Assembly: GCA_011032825.1 (NCBI GenBank)
Contig: JAADJZ010000009.1
Location: 620,001 to 684,000 of the forward strand
Length of the DNA: 64,000 nt
DNA from: Massariosphaeria phaeospora
Taxonomy: Eukaryota > Ascomycota > Dothideomycetes > Pleosporales
Reading direction: 5' to 3'
Positions 15,081-27,347 of this stretch are shown in pieces. Every line of letters starts with the position of its first letter. The first letter of the stretch is position 1. The translations under genes were made by a program, and so were the position numbers. The notes beneath the pieces were generated by a model. The model saw nothing but the letters and a program-made list of their open reading frames with translations, made no database searches and had not been told where the DNA came from.

Positions 15081-16496
15081 GGTGATGACGGAGCGCCGCA
15101 GCTGCGGGCGACGGGTGGGCGAGTCCAGGTGCGGCTCTCAGAGCTCGCCGTCGGGTAGAGAGACTCTGCTCTGCGCAGCGGATTCGGGGTGGTGAGGTGG
15201 TGAGGTTGTTGATGTCGGCGGGCAGCCTGCGCGATCAACGGCGGCCAAGTCTGGCGCGGGTAGGCTGGACGTGCAGGTCGAAGAGGGCTGTGCTGGTGCG
15301 GAGGAACGGCCGTGCGCAGGTTACAAAGGCGGCGGGGGATGCTCGCGCGACTGGCCGGAGCAACGCTGGCCACCGCGCTTAGACAATGGTTTGCAAATGC
15401 TGAGCAACCGTGGGGAGCTGGAGCTGCTGCTGCCTGTCCACGAGCAGAACGGACAGAGCTGTGGTGGAGCAGCTCGCCGCCGCCGCCTCTGCCTCTGCGC
15501 GCCCTTGGCAGCCCTCGTGCCCCGCTTGCCTGCCTGCCTCACCAACGCGAACGGTGCCGGGATGCAGGACCCTCTGCCCGCCCAATGACCAGCAGCACCT
15601 GGCAAACAGCATCGTACGCTTTGCAACATCTCCAGCCCAGCAGCCGCGTCGAATTGCGGTTGCCAGTGCCTGTCAGCGCGTCCTCGAAATCATGCAGCCT
15701 CTCCGCCACCGCCATGCTCCGCGACACGGCGGGTGAGAAGCTTGTAGACACCCCTGCAACTGCAACTTGCTGTGACTTCTCTACATCTAGGCAGAGTCCT
15801 TCATATTTCCCTACTGCTCGTCATAATCTATAGCATTTACAACTCCCAACCGCATCTGTCATCACCCACCAGCAACGGAAACGCGTGAGATTCCAACCGC
15901 CCTGCAAACACTCCCCCGAAGCCCATAGCAGCACAGCCATCAACGACACGTCGTCCATGTCCGATGCGGCCACAGCTGTGGAGAGAGCCACCAGCACGGA
16001 TGCATTGTATTGTAGGAGCAAGCTGAAAGAGCTTCAGAGACATGGGGCCACTGGCACGAGTACGTACATGCACCCAACTAGGGTAAAAATCATGTAAACA
16101 AAACCCCGTTGTATCCAGCATAGTAGATATTGCAGAAACAAAGCTATTAGAGCGTGAGCATGTTCTGCAGTCAGCATATCGGTGGAAGCCAAAGGCGCCC
16201 CTGACAAGCGCAGGAGCCATGTGGCTCACTGCATCGCAACATACGCCCACATACGACTTCCCACTCAAGCACTCGTGGTGAGCAGGATCCACATACATAA
16301 TCTACATCTCCGTACAGAGAACGACCCATCGCACCAATCAGGGTAAAGCAAGTATCTCGTTCTACCATGCGGCCTGCGGCACCCACGGCACCGCCACAAA
16401 TGTACGCGCAAGTCATGTCTCGTATAACCTCTCCGACCACAAAATACTATCCGATGAGCCACAACCCCGCCACCTGTGAGTGGCTGATTCACACTC
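15081..16496. other. Intergenic, hulA upstream region
   Basis: Between the hulA start and the MCP2 stop (both minus). It is GC-rich near 15300-15550, which opens long overlapping frames on both strands (for example 15312..15833) with low-complexity Ala/Arg/Pro products. No gene is supported. It probably holds the hulA promoter and 5' leader. Confidence 0.5.
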
Positions 16497-18329
16497 TTAC
16501 ACTATCTTCTCCATGCCCAGGAGCGCGCGCAGCTTGAGATACGTTTCGTACGTGCCGAGCTTCAGCTCGATTCTCTTGTGCGCAGACCAAGCCCGCAGGA
16601 AGGCGAGCAGATTTGATAGCCGGAACAGACTACCAGAGAGGTTTTCCAGCTGCTCCTGGTACACTGTCCGCGAGGCATAGCGGGCTAAGATGAGGAATGT
16701 TCGGGCTGGTCCCTGCCGAGTGTGGAGATTCTCGTCGAGGGAGCGGGCTGCCGCGAATTAGTAAATCCAAGTCTCAATAAGAAAGAAGGGAGGAATTGCT
16801 CCACTTACTGAGATCATTCGTCTTCAGTATCAGTAACATAACCCTCGGCATTTTGCCCAGCAGCTCAATTAAACTTTCGAGCATGCCCTCGCTTAGGGCT
16901 GAGGTGATTGTCTCTTTCTCCTCCGTACTCCTTGCGCTGGCTACATTTTGCTTGACCACACTGTAGTCCCTGCCGGTGATGGCGCTGGCAAACAGATGAA
17001 AGTGCTCATCGCCAATTCCGGCCACTTCATAAGCATACTTGCGCATCTTAGGCTCGTCCGCGTCCAAGACAGCGAGCCAGAGTTTTGCATACGATCGCCG
17101 GAGATTTGACGGGATGTCGCGATACAACCCGTGATCATACAATATGACATCGAAATTGTCCTTTCCGGCCCGTGAAGGGTTGTGTCTTATAGCAATGTTT
17201 CCACCGTGAGGGTCGCAATGGAGTGGTGCGTTCTTGCCGAAAATCATCTCGTTGAATACGCGGGCTAAAGCAGCTGATACTTCATCGCGGTCTATATTAT
17301 GGGAGTCCAGATATTCTAGGTCGTCTGGTCGATGGCCGCTCACGTATTCCATAACCAAGATCCGCCGCTTACCCCATAGGACTTGTGGGATAGTGACAGG
17401 TGCATCCCGCACATTTTCGAAGTACTTGCGAGCCCGGACAGCATTATGACCTTCCTGCTCAAAATCCAGCTCTTGTGGTAGCGAAATCTGCATCTCTTCC
17501 GACAACCATGTCAAGTCGTATTCGGGAAACCATCTCTTTAATGTCTTGAAACTGAATCTCGTCAAGGCTAAATCCAGCTGCGCCCACTCGTCCAGTGCCG
17601 GATGTTGTACCTTGACCGCAACCTTCTGGCCCGTCTCCTTTACTACGGCCCGATGAACTTGCGCAAGGGAAGCCGCGCCAATGGGCAGCCGTTCAAACTC
17701 CGAGAAGAATTCAGAAAGGCTGCGACCTGTATCTTTAAGCACCATCGCTTCTATGGACTCGTACGAGGAGATCGGGCACTTGTCTTGCAGCGGTATAAAA
17801 GTGTCGCACCACTCGCTTGGGAGAAGATAGTTCATACTGCTTAGATGCTGGCCAAGTTTTATGTATATAGAGCCGTTCGATTCGAGGGTTCGGAGAGTTC
17901 GCTTTGCGCAACGCAAATGACATTCTTTGAGCAAGACGTCATAGTCTGGTTCGTTATCGCGCTTGAGCGTATTCCTGTAGCTATGGCGCAGAGAAATTAG
18001 CTACGGCGGCCGAGCTTGTGAAGGATATGGGCTTACTCATTTATATTTATGAACAGTGTGGAAACGACCCTACTACTCCTTTGTACTGCCGTAACCAGAT
18101 GTTGCGCATCGTCACTGACAGTAACAGCTGCAGCCGCAGTAACCAGTCCACCTCCTGCAATCAAAAACCTTCGCCTCCACTTAGGTTTGGATATTTGCCC
18201 TGTTGTCTGATTTGCCTTGGTGGCAAAGGTGTTGCGCTGCGTTGGGAGAGCGTGGCGGCGGATACAAGCACGGCAGATCCACGGCGCGGTGCGCCGCAAA
18301 ACCGGGGAGAAGGTGTTGAATGAAGACAT
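16497..18329 (-). CDS. MCP2: Mitochondrial ABC1/ADCK-family protein, Mcp2-like
   Basis: 571 residues from exons 18037..18329, 16809..17980 and 16497..16747 (introns of 56 and 61 bases). The N-terminus is rich in Arg and nearly free of acids at first (RRTAPWICRACIRRHAL), as in mitochondrial presequences, and is followed by a hydrophobic segment (FLIAGGGLVTAAAAVTV). The UbiB/ABC1 atypical-kinase core shows KLGQ in YIKLGQHLSS, the Ala-rich loop in PIGAASLAQVHRA, VAVKVQHP with the nucleotide-binding Lys, LHCDPHGGNIAIR and the YDHGLYRDI metal-binding Asp. The best family match from memory is yeast Mcp2 (YLR253W; human ADCK1-like), an inner-membrane protein tied to lipid and coenzyme Q homeostasis rather than CoQ8 itself. 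Its biochemical activity is not settled. Confidence 0.92.
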
Positions 18330-18840
18330 TACTGTGTTCGCATGATTACAGGAAGTCTAGTAAGAGCGTGTTAAATACGACAGAAGAAGAAAATGGGCTG
18401 CCCGATGTCGCGCTTGAGCCGTGATGGCAATGCGCCCGGGACTTTTTCGAGGAAATCTTTTAGCGCGCCACCAGAAAACACATCCCTGCAACATATGTTT
18501 TGCTTGGCAGTGGTGGTCGCAATAAAGTGGTTGTCGCAATAAAGGACGCGAATTATTATGTCAGTACGCACTTGTAGTTGTTGTTGTTTGGAGAGTTTTG
18601 ACTTTCTATAGACCTTGTCCCGCTCGAATTCAATGGAACCGCCTGCCTATTCATGCTAGAACTCCACGCCCTAATCAAATGTTCGCGAATGACGCTTTCA
18701 GAATCCCTCCCTCTACAGCCCTGTCTATGTTCTGCAAAACTAACACGGTAAGACCTGCTAGAACCCTAGCCCTAATCAATCTCAAAACTCCCCACCTACA
18801 TACTTTGTCTCTCTTTCTGAGTGATCTTGACCCGTAGACA
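18330..18840. other. Intergenic, MCP2 upstream region
   Basis: Between the MCP2 start codon and the PHO81 stop (both minus). No gene seen; probably the MCP2 promoter and the PHO81 3' end. Confidence 0.5.
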
Positions 18841-21800
18841 TTACATGTCAATGCTCTCATTGAATCTGAGAACTCCGTTCCCTCTCAGGACTCCATCGAC
18901 ACCATTTGGAACCGAGTCCCCTCTGGGTCTTGCAACACCTAAGCTTCCCTGTGTATTTGTGCCATTCTCTGCGTCTGATACGTCGGTTACGAGGACAAGG
19001 CCGGCAGTCTTGATTGACTCGATGAGAGCGGGGGCAAGGTCCTTGAAAGAAGTCAGTTAGCATTGTGTCTCGTCCTCGTGAGGTAGGGAGAAAATGGAAA
19101 GATGGTAACCTACAAGGAGACGTGAACTGCAAATCAGACCCATGAAGTTGTTATCTCTCGCTATCTGGACCGCCTCCTTTACGGATATAGTGGTACGCCC
19201 ACTACTCTGAACTGCTTGATGAGACGCCACAAGCGAATCTGCGTCGAGTTCGTTGCAGAGCAGAACCGGGTCTTCGTCGTTAGTTAGATGCTTCTACAAG
19301 ATATTCAGTTGGGGTAGTACTTACAGTTTGGTTGCTTCCAATTCAATACAGTGCATATGTCTTGGTTCAGTGAGCTGAACACCACACTTCTAAGCGTACC
19401 ATCAATTTCTCCCGCACCTTGTTCTCTGAGGATGCGAGCATGCTCAAACACAACCAACAATATCTTATCTGCAAAGACATTCATGTCGTGCGTAGGACCA
19501 AGTTTGAGCACCTCCTCTTCTGAACGTGACGGAAAGAGCACATGAAGTTCTACGTGGACTTGGGTCGGTAACAGGCTTAGGGCATCCTTCAGAGTGGTGA
19601 ACGAGGAAGCTAGCGTCTCGTGGATGGTCGGTATGTCGGATGAGGTGGCATTATGCAGTTTAGAAAGTTGTGATATTGCTGCGGTATTCTGTCTTGCTCC
19701 AATAGCAGCAAGCTGTGTGTACGTTAGGATGTTTACGGGAACTTCTAAGCCTTGATGGTTGATCTTCCATCGCGGGTACAGGATAGGCACTCCATCGGCG
19801 GTCAGTTGTACGAACAGGCGGACATATTCACCAGACAGACTGGATCCGGTAATCAAAGAATGTGGCTGCGAGTCCAACTGACTCGTGGCTTTCCAGTAGG
19901 TTGCAAAATGCGTAATCTCGAGAGGGATGCCGTGGAACGGTTTCACAACCTGAAAATCGAATGTTATCCTACCGATGGTTCGAAGACGCGGGTCGAACAG
20001 TTCGAGATGCCATTGTCCGCAGCTACTTGCCCGATCCGTGAATACTTTCGATGATGCTACACTGCGAGCAATCACTCTGGAGCCGAACGTAGGATATATG
20101 TCGAAGTCGATAGAGAAAGTGTCGAGATTCTCGATTTGGAAGGAGATGATCTTGAACTCGTCTTGGATCGGAAGGAGAATATTGCGCGGTATCAGATCTG
20201 AGCTCTTAGAAGAAATCGTCAACCGCGCAGCCGGGTATTTCTGGTCGTCATAGAATTCGATAGCATTCTTTCCGATCTTGTCAAAACTAATGACGACAAA
20301 CGTTTTGGTATCCAGGAAATTGTGTCCGTATCGCTTGAAGGGGATTATAGGAGGTGGAAGGATGAACTCCGGAATTCCTTCTCCATCGCCTTCCAGCTCC
20401 ATAGGACCTGGCATCGTGCTTGTCAGAGCTGGCGGGTTAATTTGTGGGCTAACTTGGTTTTGAGTTACTAAACCAACACCTCTTCCGACGGAGGCGAGCA
20501 GTTGCATGCACTCTAAATGCCCTTCCCAGGTCGCGTAATACATAGCGGACAGCCCTTTCTCGTCCACGACGTCACCATCGACTCCACACTGCAGAAGGGT
20601 TTTGAGGCACTCAACGTGACCCTCGCTTGCAGCGTGAAAAAGAGGGGTCCATTGATAAAGTTTGTCCGGTTCATTGAGATTTGCGTGGTACTTCTGTAAC
20701 AGATGAATGACTTCCGAACTTTGACTCTTTCCTGATCGCGCAACCAGATGTTGTGGATACAACCCTTCAGCATCGGGTAGCAGTTCCGCGTGGCGTTCGA
20801 GAAGAAGTTCCACGATCGGCAGAGATGCATATTGGCAGGCGAGATTCAGTGGAATATGCTCGGATGGCCCTAGGCGACTGATATGTGTCCCTTTGGAAAG
20901 CAAAGTTTGAACACATGGAAGTTGTGAGTGTACGATTGCATGTATCAGCGGAGTGAAACTGTCCTGATCCCGGAAATTGACGGTGTCCGGTGCGGCAGTG
21001 ATGAGTTGCTGCACCAGCTCAACGTGGCCATGCATAGAAGCGTAATGCAGCGGTATCCGGCCATACACATCGGTGGCGTGAACATCTACACCGCCATTTA
21101 GTCCAAGTCGAAGCACTTCACCCCTGCCACATATAGCGGCCTTATGCAGGCAATTCCGTTCGTTGATTTCGTCCTCCAACTGTAAGTTTACTTGCTTCGT
21201 GTCCAGTATTATTTTTAAAGCCGCTTCGGGTGCTCCGTCAACAGTACTAAGAAATGCTCTGGATATTCGTTCTTGAGCATCCTGGAGTTGTGACAAGCGT
21301 GATAGGCACTCTTCAATCTTTGCAGTGTTTGCGGTGTTAATAGCTTGAATGATCTGATTATCCAGTTCAAGATTGACTTCGAACGAGGGTTCAGGTACTC
21401 TGTACTCTGCAGGTGGGGCTTGCATCTTGTCGCCTTCGGCCCATCCGGAGAAGTCAAGTAGGGCTTGGGTTGCTTGGTCAGAGAGTGTGCTGATGACATC
21501 ACGGTTGAAGCACGGCTGGACTTCGACAGCTCTGGAGAGATAGAGTTGTTTTTCTCTTGACTGGCACGGAAGTCAGCCAGCTGTTGATGTGTTCGTATAG
21601 GTAGTATCCGACCTTGGACGTCTTATCCCACTACTACAGTGTTAGCACGGTGGGACACAAATGGTTAGCTCAATGACAAACCTTTTTCAGGATCTTAGAG
21701 AATGCGGTTGCATTAACCTCGACGAATTGCTGGCTGCGGTTAGCTTAACTGACATACCCTGGCCCGGGCCAATCACCTCAAGTTTGTTCAGATCCATACT

Positions 21801-22448
21801 GAACTGTTTCAAGCCCTCTTCGAGAGCTATATATCTCGAAGATATCTTGGATACCGATTGAGGGTGCTGCTGCATGACTTTCTTCTTGTCTAGAAGAGTT
21901 GCTAAACGGAGGCGCAACTAGTGTATGGATTAGGCTCATTCAGAAACAACGTTCACGTTTTAGTACCTCAGCTTCTTTCTGCAGGTAGAACGTGTTGACT
22001 TTCTCAAGCTCTCGTTCCTACAGTATTTATTAGTGAACTTCTTTTTGCGCCTTTCTATGACGTACCACTCGGAAGAAAAAGGTGGCCTTGTTCGCCTGCA
22101 GTGAGGTCTGCGGGTCCACTGGCTCAGATCCATGAGGACTACCACCCTGCGCAGGTATGATTGGTGTAGCGCTCAGTCTTTTGATGAGCTGGTCGGTGTT
22201 AGCTGATTCCTCTAGTCAAAGGACGATAGAAAGTGAAAACCTTTTTCAGCGCCTTGTAGTCAACAAAACTGGCTGCATACTCCGGGATGTCCAGCTGCCG
22301 TTTCTGGATATGCTTGCCAAACTTCCTAGAAAAGCGCGGCGAGTCAGTCTTATCATCTTTGGAAGCCAAACTCGTAGACGAGGCGCTCTTGCGCAACACC
22401 ACGACTTGGAGAGAATGAGTTGTGTCCATAAGAGTGGGACATACATGT
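18841..22448 (-). CDS. PHO81: SPX-ankyrin-GDPD phosphate sensor / CDK inhibitor Pho81 (NUC-2 type)
   Basis: Exons: 22447..22448, 22241..22325, 22066..22188, 21967..22017, 21777..21917, 21682..21729, 21613..21630, 19325..21560, 19114..19271, 18841..19041, giving 1020 residues. The protein begins MKFGKHIQKRQLDIPEY, the diagnostic start of an SPX domain (about residues 1-200), including KRLSATP and the coiled ERELEKVNTFYL. Six or so ankyrin repeats follow at about 290-520 (for example YGRIPLHYASMHGHVELV). A C-terminal glycerophosphodiesterase-like domain carries VVFSSLNQDICTVLNWKQPN. The SPX domain binds inositol pyrophosphates; in yeast and Neurospora, Pho81/NUC-2 inhibits the Pho80-Pho85 type cyclin-CDK when phosphate is low. 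The start codon is split by a 121-base intron. One exon is only 18 bases. A CACGTG site lies upstream. Confidence 0.95.
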
Positions 22449-23690
22449 TTAGTGGCAGCAAGGGAGAAGCGCGTGGGCTTCTCTAAGAGCCTTGACTGCA
22501 ACGCGCAATTGATTCGCAAGCGAAGAATCCAGGCCGACGACAGGGCGGCTGCACCATACAGGAGGGGAATTGGCAGGTTGTGGACGTCAGCAAACGCCTA
22601 TAGGACGGCAAGGACGGAAAAAGAAACCAAACAGGAACGAGGCTGCTCGCAGGAGCAGTACGAGCGGACGTGCGTTGGCTGTATGGGAAGTCAAGAAGTG
22701 AAGTCACCGAGGGTGGTGCAGTTGCTAGGTAGAGTGGAGCATGCCGAAGGCTCGCATGGACCTGGTGGTACTGCCGGTTAGCAGAGATTTGGCAGCCGCC
22801 GAATGAGGGGCCAGCATCTCAGCGAGACCGAGGGCTCATTGTGTAGGGCCACGAGACAATGCATGCGCTGGGGAAGACGAGAGCCCACCTCAGGGTGTCG
22901 TTCTGATGGACGTCGGCTCCAGCCAATGGCGTTGCGCAGCTGGAGCACGCTCCCAAGACCTTGCTCGTGACAGACGCGCTCGAACGGAGTCGGGGGGCGG
23001 TAGGGCAGTTGGCGACAGCTATTCTGCAGCAGAACTAATGCATCGAGGTGGGAAGAGCTGTCCCGTTGCGGCCTCGGCTGTTGTTGGGAGGCCCCGGTCG
23101 ACCGACTGCCAGACGGGAAAGCCCAGAGCACGTGCTGGCGCTACGCCCGGCGAGGCAATCACGGCGGTGCACTTTTGGAGGCATCGAAATGCTGCATACA
23201 GTAGGCCAAATCCCACACCGACGGGGTAATGCTGAGATGTCCACAGTGTACATAGTGTGCATCTATGTACCGTTGTCACAGACTAGCCGGCAGCACAGCC
23301 AGCCGCAACAACCCATCCGATACTTTGGTGGACGTAGACCAAACCTTCTCCGAGTCCCAAGTTTGCCTACGCACCAGACTCAGAACGAAAAGAACCGCGG
23401 CAAGCGACGCTTGATCATGGTCGAGTCGACCGTCTACGCTATCGTGGCTGCAGGGAAGCAAAATACAAGACGGATACAGACGTCAGTCTCCTCCAGGTAC
23501 CTCGGAAAGCAATGCAGAGCATCATCTAGTCTCGTTGGCCCAATGTGCTCCAAGCTTAGAAGCCGTAAACATCCCATCCATCCAAATTCTCTGAACGTTC
23601 CGAAGTGGCATGCGGCTCTCCCAACTTATTACTTCCACGTCTGTCCCATGGCGTGCGCGTTGCCGTGTCGGCGCTGAGCTCCTCGTCCAG
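22449..23690. other. Intergenic, PHO81 promoter region
   Basis: PHO81 upstream region running into the CRM1 3' end. It contains a CACGTG palindrome. The plus-strand open frame at 23048..23677 (209 codons) shows no domain and is rich in Arg/Ser/Pro, so I do not call it. Confidence 0.55.
23129..23134. promoter_or_regulatory. CACGTG E-box, candidate Pho4/NUC-1 site of PHO81
   Basis: GCACGTGC palindrome about 680 bases upstream of the PHO81 start codon. CACGTG is the core bound by the bHLH phosphate regulators Pho4 (yeast) and NUC-1 (Neurospora). Presence of the site is seen; use by this regulator is inferred, and other bHLH factors bind the same core. Confidence 0.35.
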
Positions 23691-26600
23691 TCACAACTCG
23701 TCGTCATCCATTTCAGATGGCTTTAGCAGACCGCCAACCTTCATGGCACGTTCGCGTTCTTGTTCCTTCGCCTTGGTCGCCGCCTGTTCACGCTCTTCAG
23801 CAAAGAGCTCCGCGTTATCGCCCGAGAACTCCTTCAACGAGATCAGGAAGTCGCGGAGAATAATCTTAAATCGGCTGAGATCCCCGTTCGTAGCGAATAG
23901 CCCGTCAATAAATGAGCCGATTTGGGCACTATGGACTTAGGGTTAGTCAAGTCAGGAAGCAAAGGGACTATGGTCTTACGTCTGGAGGTTAGGAAACGCG
24001 GTTGCTAGCAAATTGCCAACAAAGTTCCTCAGGAATTCCCGGTTCGGCGTACCAGCAGGCGCCATGTCTGGAGACGTGTAGATGGGGCCTTCTAGCTTGT
24101 TCGTATCGACTAGCCAAAACATCTTCGCTAAAAGCATCGACTGTGACTTAAATCCAGCTTTGTGGTCGCTATCCGTGAGTACGAAGAAAACGTCCTGGAG
24201 GATAGTGGTGAAGAAGGTCTGGAAGAAGGCGTTGCATGTCTGTGCATCTGCTTCAGACATGTTCGAGATCAACTCAAAACACATGGAAAGACCAGCACTC
24301 TCGACTTCGCGGTTGTCGTGCTTACTAGCCCACATGCAGGAGTCGATAACGAACTTGAACGAGCGTGCATCGAGTCTTAGGAGGGCCCGGAAGCAACGCA
24401 GATTGATTGTTCTCAACAGCGTGAAGAACTCCACACGGTGTTCAGGGTACTCCGAGAAATCTTTGTTGATCATATCCAGTGTGCACTCAAAGACACAGTC
24501 CATGATATTCATGATCTGGTCTTCCATCATGGCCTGTGATCTAATTAGCATACCGTCCAAGTCTGCTGAGCACACCCGTCCAGCCAAACGCTTGAATTGG
24601 GCCTCCCACTTACATGTAGCTTATTAATGATGGTGGTCATGACATTTAGAACTTCTGCTTCGCGTGCATCTGGAACATTGTTCTTGTAGTCAATCAGGAC
24701 CGCTTCCAGGAGCTTCGGTACGATGTTGTTGTGAATCATATCCAGGTCTTCTGCCTTTTCGACGTAGATGTTGATGAGTTTGAGAATTTCCTTCTTGATC
24801 GTGCGCAGGCCCCGAGTTTTAGGCATCTTGGTCGCGATGTTACCTAACTATGGTCAGGACTGGAAAGGTCAATGTGTGCCAAAACTGACCATGTTGCTGC
24901 ACAAATCCGTCGATAAGCCCACTGCTTGCCCGGTACATCGTGAGCATATCGAAATAGATGCGGCCGATCTGAGGGTAGAAGTATGTCCCTATCGAGTTAC
25001 AAGCTGCAACATTCGTCTTCATGATGTTCCCGACGATCTTAATGACTTCTGGGTCTTCTAGACAAGCTGAGTCCTGATTTGCTTGGGCAATGATGCTGTC
25101 CCACTATGAATCTGTTAGTAATACTCCTGTCGCATATGGTGCAGTACTTACAGCCTGGTTGGGAAGCAACATTAATTCATTGATCAGTCTCTCCTGTACA
25201 CCCTTCTGGCCCTGAGCACTGATCATATAGCCACAAGCTTCATAGAAGGTGTGTACCTGTTGAGGCGATAGATCTGCAGTGATCTTCCTCAGGCTTCGGA
25301 CAATCTCATCGATGAAGGGCTCTGTCTCGCCGGGTTGAAGGGCGACAAAATGCCGCCGACACTTGTTCGCGATCTTTATGAAGGTATCACAAGCCATGTC
25401 TTGCACACCCTCATGAGTCTCATGCATGAACTCGAAGAGTTTGTTGACGACCGTCTTTAGGAACTTCCAGTGCGCTTTCAGGAAACGAGGGTATTGCCCA
25501 ACGATATACATGATGTTGCTGGCGACCACGGCTTTGTTGTCTTTTCCCCGTTTCATCTCTGTCAGTCCTAGGAGATCCTTTATTACGGTAACGAGGAAGC
25601 GTTTCTCTGTCTCTTCGTTCATGGCGCCCGAGATCGAGCCGATGGCCCAGCAGAGAGTATTGCAATTCGCCCAAGACCACTCAGTCCCATCGACTTGTCG
25701 CGCCAGCTTTTCAGACATGATTGTCTCCGTATCGTTCACATCCAGGTGGGTCAAGAAAACTAGGCACTCTCGAGTCGATTTGTAGAGTTGGATGGTATCA
25801 CTCTCCTTGACGAACTCACGGACGATCTCGCCCTCGTCGTTTTCCACAATCAACACTTCTTCTGGACGCACCATTTTCTCGATCATGACAGTCCGAAGAT
25901 TGGTGAGAATATCCGCGTACTTGTGCTTGCGTAATGGGTAGTTGGCTAAGACCGAAGGATCACGGGCACCGCCATTCGCGCCAAATCCCATGCTAAGAAG
26001 TGGGTTCACGTCAGTGATTGGTAGTGCTTGCATCTCATCATACAGCTCAGAGACCAGCTTTGTCCAATACTCCAGGCAAATTTTGAAAATTTCGCGGTCG
26101 TCAATTTGACTGATTCGGATCAGATAGAAGTGCCCGTGTGACAGGAAGTCCTTATTCATCAGATTTTCGATGACGTTCAGATGCATTGCGAAGAAGTTGG
26201 TCAGGAAAAGAGCCAGATTTTGTACGAATTCCTGATCCGTGCCATTGCTCGATGCGTAAGTAGACTTCAGATCCAGAGAAAGTGGGATGATTTTGGAGAT
26301 TGCCGTTAACGTCTCCGTGAACATTTGCACGAGTTTGTCGTCATACGTAGCCTCAGTGTGGAGACCGGCGATTTCAGTCAAACACTTCAAGGTAATATTC
26401 CGGAAGTCTGGGACATCTAGGAAACGGCTCCGGAGTGTCTCAATCAGGCTTGCGCCGCTCGGGGGCGTCTCGAAGATGTATCCCAAGGGTATCCAGTTGA
26501 GGAAACGGAGCAAGGTGTCTAGAGTCGCCTTGATGAGGGACGCCTCGGTTGCTGTTCGTAGGACTTCCGAACAGAGCTGATAGATCGATGTGAACTCGTC

Positions 26601-27347
26601 GCACATGGTCTGTTTCAGCTCCCGTCGCTTAGCAGACGTCATCTGATCTTCCGAGTAGTCGAAGACTTCCTCAGACAGTAACCGGAGAATGGCCATGTTG
26701 TTCTCGCAGATTGCCAAACTGCTGTGACAGGACGAAATGATCTCGTTGATGAACGTAGGCCAGTTGTGTGGCCACTCCTGCTTCAGCACGGACACCAGCA
26801 CGAGATTAAGCTTGTTCAAGAGCGTGCGATCGATGCTGCGGCGGTCGTCGTTATTCGATAACTGGATGATGAAGTTCACGACGAAGTTGCGTATGCCTAA
26901 TTCGGTCAGTCATCCGACTGCGCACACAGCGAGGAAACGTACCTAGACATTGATCGCGCGGTAGTACCTTCCACCTGGTCATGATCACATGGTCAAGGAC
27001 TTGTAGACCCAGGTCTGCACTGTGTTAGCCCGCTGAGCCGGTTCCACCCGTCTTGTCTACACCCACATTTGGTCTGAGGATACTGCGCATCCTGCAGAAT
27101 TTTGTCCACCAAAAGCCATGCATCTGGATTCTCTTTGAACTAGAGAAGTATTAGCAGAAGTGCGAGGAACGGGACTTCGCAAGCTGAGAACTCACTTGGT
27201 TGAGCGTGGCCTGAGATTGTTTTTGCTGCGCAAAGGTACACGTTAGCGCAACTCTATACATTGGAGACATTGTTCCCGTACCGTCTCACCGCGTCCCTCG
27301 TAGAAAGCGCGCACAGTGGCGTCGAGCTCGTCGATCGACAAAGACAT
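23691..27347 (-). CDS. CRM1: Exportin-1 (Crm1/Xpo1)
   Basis: Nuclear export receptor that carries leucine-rich NES cargo with Ran-GTP. Nine exons: 27282..27347, 27196..27225, 27067..27139, 26943..27014, 25152..26896, 24890..25103, 24614..24843, 23980..24533, 23691..23928, giving 1073 residues, normal for the family. The N-terminal importin-beta domain reads [14 protein letters not shown] … [16 protein letters not shown]. The central NES-groove region contains [34 protein letters not shown] and [17 protein letters not shown]. The C-terminus ends in an acidic tail (EMDDDEL). Residue 526, the position of the leptomycin-reactive cysteine in human and fission yeast Crm1, is Thr. Two exons near the start are only 30 and 66 bases. 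The neighbours give no functional clue. Confidence 0.97.

Noticed and set aside
15312..15833. Long GC-rich open frame upstream of hulA
   Set aside because: Low-complexity Ala/Arg/Pro product in a GC-rich stretch where all frames stay open; no domain or intron support.
23048..23677. 209-codon plus-strand open frame between PHO81 and CRM1
   Set aside because: Arg/Ser/Pro-rich without any recognisable motif; lies in promoter and 3' flanks of two solid minus-strand genes.
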